Source: Rhynchonema sp. JSB1_4 (lineage: Eukaryota; Nematoda; Chromadorea; Monhysterida; Xyalidae). Taken from it: DNA of 64,000 nucleotides. Made by a program: the position numbers and the translations under genes. Shown here piece after piece: positions 60,015 through 64,000 of this stretch. Location of the stretch: assembly GCA_030248065.1 (NCBI GenBank), contig JASAMV010003052.1:1-64000 (forward strand). The letters are read 5' to 3'. Under the pieces are notes generated by a model. That model was not told the origin of the DNA and made no database searches. It worked only from the letters and a program-made list of their open reading frames with translations. The stretch's first letter is position 1, and each line of letters opens with the position of its first letter.

Positions 60015-63000
60015 GGTTGTTGCCTGAAAGGGCAAGGAGAAAATGGTAAAACCGTCTCTTCGACATGTTCACATGCACATGAGCGATGTTTCAACCCCTA
60101 GTTCAAATTCCAGCCCTGAAAATTTGATGTCATCCATCACATGGGGTCGCAATAACGAAAGTTATCCGAATGCACCTGTCAATGTTACAGCACGGCATTC
60201 TAATAACGTGACCATAAAATGTTGCGTCTTGACTTGAATGTTGTACTGTATAATGGATGGAAAGGCCGCGATCAAATCTGTCAATTCCAATTTCACAATT
60301 CTATTCGTTTAAAAGATGCGCCACGTGCCGATAAATATCGCTTTGTGTCGATAAAAAAAACTTGTTAAAATGAAGACCATGGCAGACAAACAAACGTTAG
60401 TTTCATAAAGTGGGCAGTATCATGGATCTTACGTTATAGGTGACCTTGGATACGGGGCCGAGAGCCACACCTTTTATTTTTTTCACCTGAGTGTGTGTGT
60501 TGTCATTTGATTTGAGATCGCTATGAACTGATACAATAAATTTTACTGGAAGTTTCTTTATGGGATCGAATGCTGCAAAATTTCATTGAATGCCCGCGTA
60601 TACACAGTTACAGTACCTTGATTAAGAGAAATCCGATAATGGTCACGTGGACCGGACGTAACTACCGTGTTATGCCAACATAAAATGAAGGGCGTAGTGC
60701 ATATTGGAAAATTAACTTATAACTCAGCTTTCCACCACGTCTGATGATGCTCACTGCCGAAGCTAATGAGCACAGATTTTCAGACAATAGAATTTCAAGC
60801 TATACAACGGTACAGATGCGTTGCTCAGAATAGACTGTGTATCGCTTCAGATCCTGTTGTGGTGAGTAATACAACGATCACGAGCTCGATAAGTAAACAA
60901 GCTCTGACCTTTGCACAGTCAGGTTACTCGATGAAATCACTCCGCCATCATTTAACCTTGCGAATGTCGCGTGCGCCAAAGTTTTCAACAATATTTTTTC
61001 TCTGATTCTTGCGCAATTCAGAGGCCGATTAGGGTCAAACATGAGAAATGAGGGAGAGAAACTCATTCGTTAACTATGTATGTCTATGCATTTCAACTGA
61101 ATGCCCCCCTAATGCCAGATTCTAGATTAATAGATCACAAATGTTTTAAATGAAGTTGCGAGCGCCCTGAACAGTTGGTCATTGTGGCGCCTATCTCCAC
61201 TGAAGATAACCTGATTCACCGCGGGTCAATAAGAACAGGCTTTACCAATGAAGCTGTGCCCAGCAGACAACCAATAGCGGGGACACAACAAACTAATTCT
61301 GCCATCAGTAATCTCCGAAATCTACACCCATCGAAGAAAGACAAGACAAGCGGCGATCAAGTCACGCTTGCGCGCTTGCACTTTGACATCAAGTTACTTT
61401 TTGCACTGCTGACAAACACACAACAACAACAGAGTTCGTCATAACTCGGCGCGGGGTTCGATTTTGGGTCACTTGGAAGTTTTATGATTCTTATTCACAT
61501 CATATCACAGATACACCCAAAACCAGGTGTCATAGCACAACGAGCCTGATATGATCGATCAAGGCCATTGTTCTCAAGTCATATTGTGTAGCCCCAGCAG
61601 CTGGTTATGTGCAGTAACAAGATGAGTAAACCTCAAATTACATAAAACTTATGTCTTAATGGATTCGGCAAAAAAACTAGCATCGGTCTTTTAAAAATGA
61701 GCCTCAGGCAGGCCTTGAAAAAATGGGTTACCATGCAGATATTTTTGGGGTTAATTACGATCTTTACGCAACCAATCAGTTTCAAACTTGACCATACGGG
61801 TCGGTGTTACCAAGAAAATTCGCCAGAATTTTGGTTTCAAAACTTTTTCTTCGTTCACCAACCAATGAACAACAACAACATACTGTCCAGGTACCTAGCA
61901 CAGGTAATGCAGCCACAGTCACGATGTTCACTTTACCTTCTTGCATCGTTCAAAACGCTCTACCTCTTTTTTGTCATTCTTCTAAACATTACTTCAAAAG
62001 AGCGCGCATCTGAACTTGATGTTGTTTAGGGTTTATGCAAAAAATGCGTTTTATATGCAATGCACATTTTTGGTCAACACAACAAGCAAGAAGAAAAGAA
62101 ACGTTCCAAATAATCAACTGAAGTTCATAACCAAATACAATGTGGTGAATAAAAGTGTCTTTGCCATTGGGTATACAGGCCCATGTGGGTTACAGTTCAC
62201 CCCAGTCATATTGAGCTTCTGACCTTGTGTTTTTAATGAATCTGAGTTAAACAGTATCAAAATTTGATAAATGACTGTAATGTAAACTAAGAAGTTGTTC
62301 ACTTTACGAACCTAGTGGGAGGTCACTATAAAGAGGGAAGACTGTACCCTCGTTGGCTGAAGTAATGAACCATGGTCGAGACACAAAATCACTTAAGAAC
62401 CGATAAAGGGGATATTGAAACGGAAAGGAGGGGGAAAGGGGCAAAGGGGAGAAGCAGGAGCCGAAAAAAAAAAACCACCCAATGTGTAAATGGCCGGTTA
62501 GGTCGCAATGTGCGCAGCTATCGCGCAATGTAATCTAAACGAAACGTTGATCAAAACTGTTTGCAATAGCTCGTGACCTATGCCCATCAGTGGGCGCTTC
62601 TGGCTGTCGCCAGTGCTTTATACGCTGGGTTACGTGCGTGCATGCCGCCACAGCACGCAGAATTCAAAGTCAAGTTCAATGCTTAGTAGACACACAACAA
62701 CACATGCGCGCGGTTACAACAGCGGCAGCTAGACGCTGCTGTGCCGTACACTGTAAACCAGTTGCTCTACTGCATGTACATAGGTACACATGTACATGAT
62801 GTAGTGAATGTTTTGGAACGAAGTTACGAGGTGAAGTCATAAAGGTTACGGTAGTTATATTCAATGATCGGTTTGTTATGGTAATCTTTAAATTTCTTCA
62901 GCTTTTTTTCGCAAGTACCTCAACCGGCACTTCAGCACAATATTTCGCGGCAGCACTTCACCCAATTTTGACATTTGGCATGTGCGCATGTTGTGAAGCA

Positions 63001-63789
63001 GAGTGTGTTTTTTGCGCAAAAAAAGTATTTGCTTGCAGCACAACGCATAACACAACAACCCAGCTGATGAAATGGCACACTCTCGCAAAGGTTACACCAT
63101 AACAGTGGCTAGGAGCATAATACGACGTTCTGAGACTCTGATAAGACCATAATAAATATAGTAGGTATAGGCAATCCGCCAGCTCATGGCACTCGCATAC
63201 ACAGGCTGCATGCTACACTACTTCCTTCAATGAATGCATCTATTCTCTGCAGTCACCAGCTGAAACATCCCCAAATGTTGCAACAGTGCAGAGAAGTGTT
63301 ATGTCAAGCAGCAAATGTAAACCGGATAAATTAAAAAGCGGTCATCAACGTATGACACTCGCTCAAAGTGTACATTTTGTTTAGAAAATGGCGTGTGCTG
63401 CTGCATGTGCTGTGTGTATAAAAAGCAGTGTTCGAACGGGATTCATTTTTAATCCCGGGATCGGGATCGGGATTGGGATCAAGAAATTGTCGGGACCGGG
63501 ATCGGGATCGGGATCCCGGTTTTGAAAACCCGGGATCCCGGGATCGGGATCGGGATTGACCAGATAGTCCAAAGGCAATAGTTTTCATCATTTTATGCAT
63601 AAGATGCACGTTAATGTCACAGACAACCATGAAACATGTTTATCACACATGGATAAACACCCGCCGGAACATTGATTAAAACCGATTGAAAATCGAGAAT
63701 AGCTGATGACGGATATCAAAGATCATAATTGTAGTCGATCAATGGCAAAGCCTTTGACAAAAAGACAAGCATTTCACCATTTTCTGGTT
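60015..63789. other. Upstream region of the nuclear receptor, no gene recognised
   Basis: It contains the expected promoter and 5' UTR exon(s). From 63448 to 63562 there is a low-complexity stretch of GGGATC units in inverted arrangement (CGGGATCGGGATCGGGAT and AACCCGGGATCCCGGGATCG). No coding segment with splice partners was found. Confidence 0.5.
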
Positions 63790-63999
63790 TCAACAGTATC
63801 TTTCGTCATCAAACAAATCAGCTGTACTGGAAAAGAGCTGTTCAGAAGGCACGCTCGTAAGTGGAGCGCTTAGATATTTGGAAGCTAGACGTGCCAGTCG
63901 CGGAAACTTTGTCTCATTTGTTGCCCACCATGACAACATTTCCTGGAAACTGAGTCCCTTCGTTCGATGCAACTTTGTGCCGTTTAGTTCTAGCTCGAC
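63790..63999 (-). mobile_element. hAT transposase, C-terminal dimerisation domain (runs off the right edge)
   Basis: The minus-strand frame enters from the right edge as VELELNGTKLHRTKGLSF and continues LSWWATNETKFPRLARLASK, YLSAPLTSVPSEQLFSSTAD and LFDDERYC, then stops at 63790. The W-W...FP.LA.LA..YL...TSVPSE..FS pattern is the hallmark hAT C-terminal dimerisation region. The catalytic core should lie to the right of the window. Confidence 0.88.
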
Positions 64000-64000
64000 T

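Noticed and set aside
61440..61475. tRNA B-box-like GGTTCGATTTTGG
   Set aside because: No matching A box, acceptor stem or anticodon arm can be drawn around it.

Overview
The window is metazoan nuclear DNA. Genes are split into many small exons by mostly short GT-AG introns (often 45-100 bp), intergenic DNA is rich in DNA transposons and foldback repeats, and every recognisable protein is an animal family. An Hr4-type NR6 nuclear receptor points to an ecdysozoan invertebrate, and a KIF28/KLP-6 kinesin and a peptide-type GPCR fit that. A nematode of the enoplean type or a tardigrade would both fit; I cannot decide from sequence alone. Exon models were built by hand by matching donors, acceptors and phase. 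For BYSL, FBXO45, SLC12A8, KIF28, the GPCR and the NR6 receptor all exons sum to a multiple of three with no internal stop.

Layout. 0.3-1.8 kb: von Willebrand A domain gene (minus, 5' end not found). 2.0-4.7 kb: two weak plus-strand candidates and a well-phased orphan type II membrane protein gene (minus). 4.7-12.5 kb: no convincing gene; it holds a 240-bp tandem satellite (8.2-10.4 kb) with an outlying monomer at 6.7 kb and several hairpins. 12.5-15.9 kb: SLC12A8-like transporter (minus). 18.5-20.2 kb: FBXO45/FSN-1 F-box-SPRY ubiquitin ligase subunit (minus). 21.0-29.5 kb: bystin, a 40S ribosome assembly factor (minus), whose 5-kb first intron is packed with hAT-type transposons and whose second intron holds a LINE remnant. 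29.7-31.7 kb: more hAT and foldback elements. 32.1-36.5 kb: KIF28/KLP-6 kinesin (plus). 37.3-38.3 kb: orphan single-pass membrane protein (minus). 39.3-41.0 kb: rhodopsin-family GPCR (plus). 41.3-43.0 kb: PEBP-fold protein with a Tyr/Gly-rich N-terminal extension (minus). 46.2-60.0 kb: NR6/Hr4 orphan nuclear receptor in 14 exons (minus), with a (CA)170 repeat in the intron that splits its DNA-binding domain. 63.8 kb to the right edge: C-terminus of a hAT transposase.

The genes do not form a pathway or operon; this is an ordinary gene-by-gene animal locus. The most unusual signals are non-coding: a 9-mer GAAACATCA occurring 11 times, mostly in introns and in one orientation; a TA-flanked MITE family at four sites in 7 kb; a nest of hAT elements with readable target-site duplications; a TGCATG cluster and a 120-nt foldback in introns of the nuclear receptor. 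I did not find a clear new multi-gene system.
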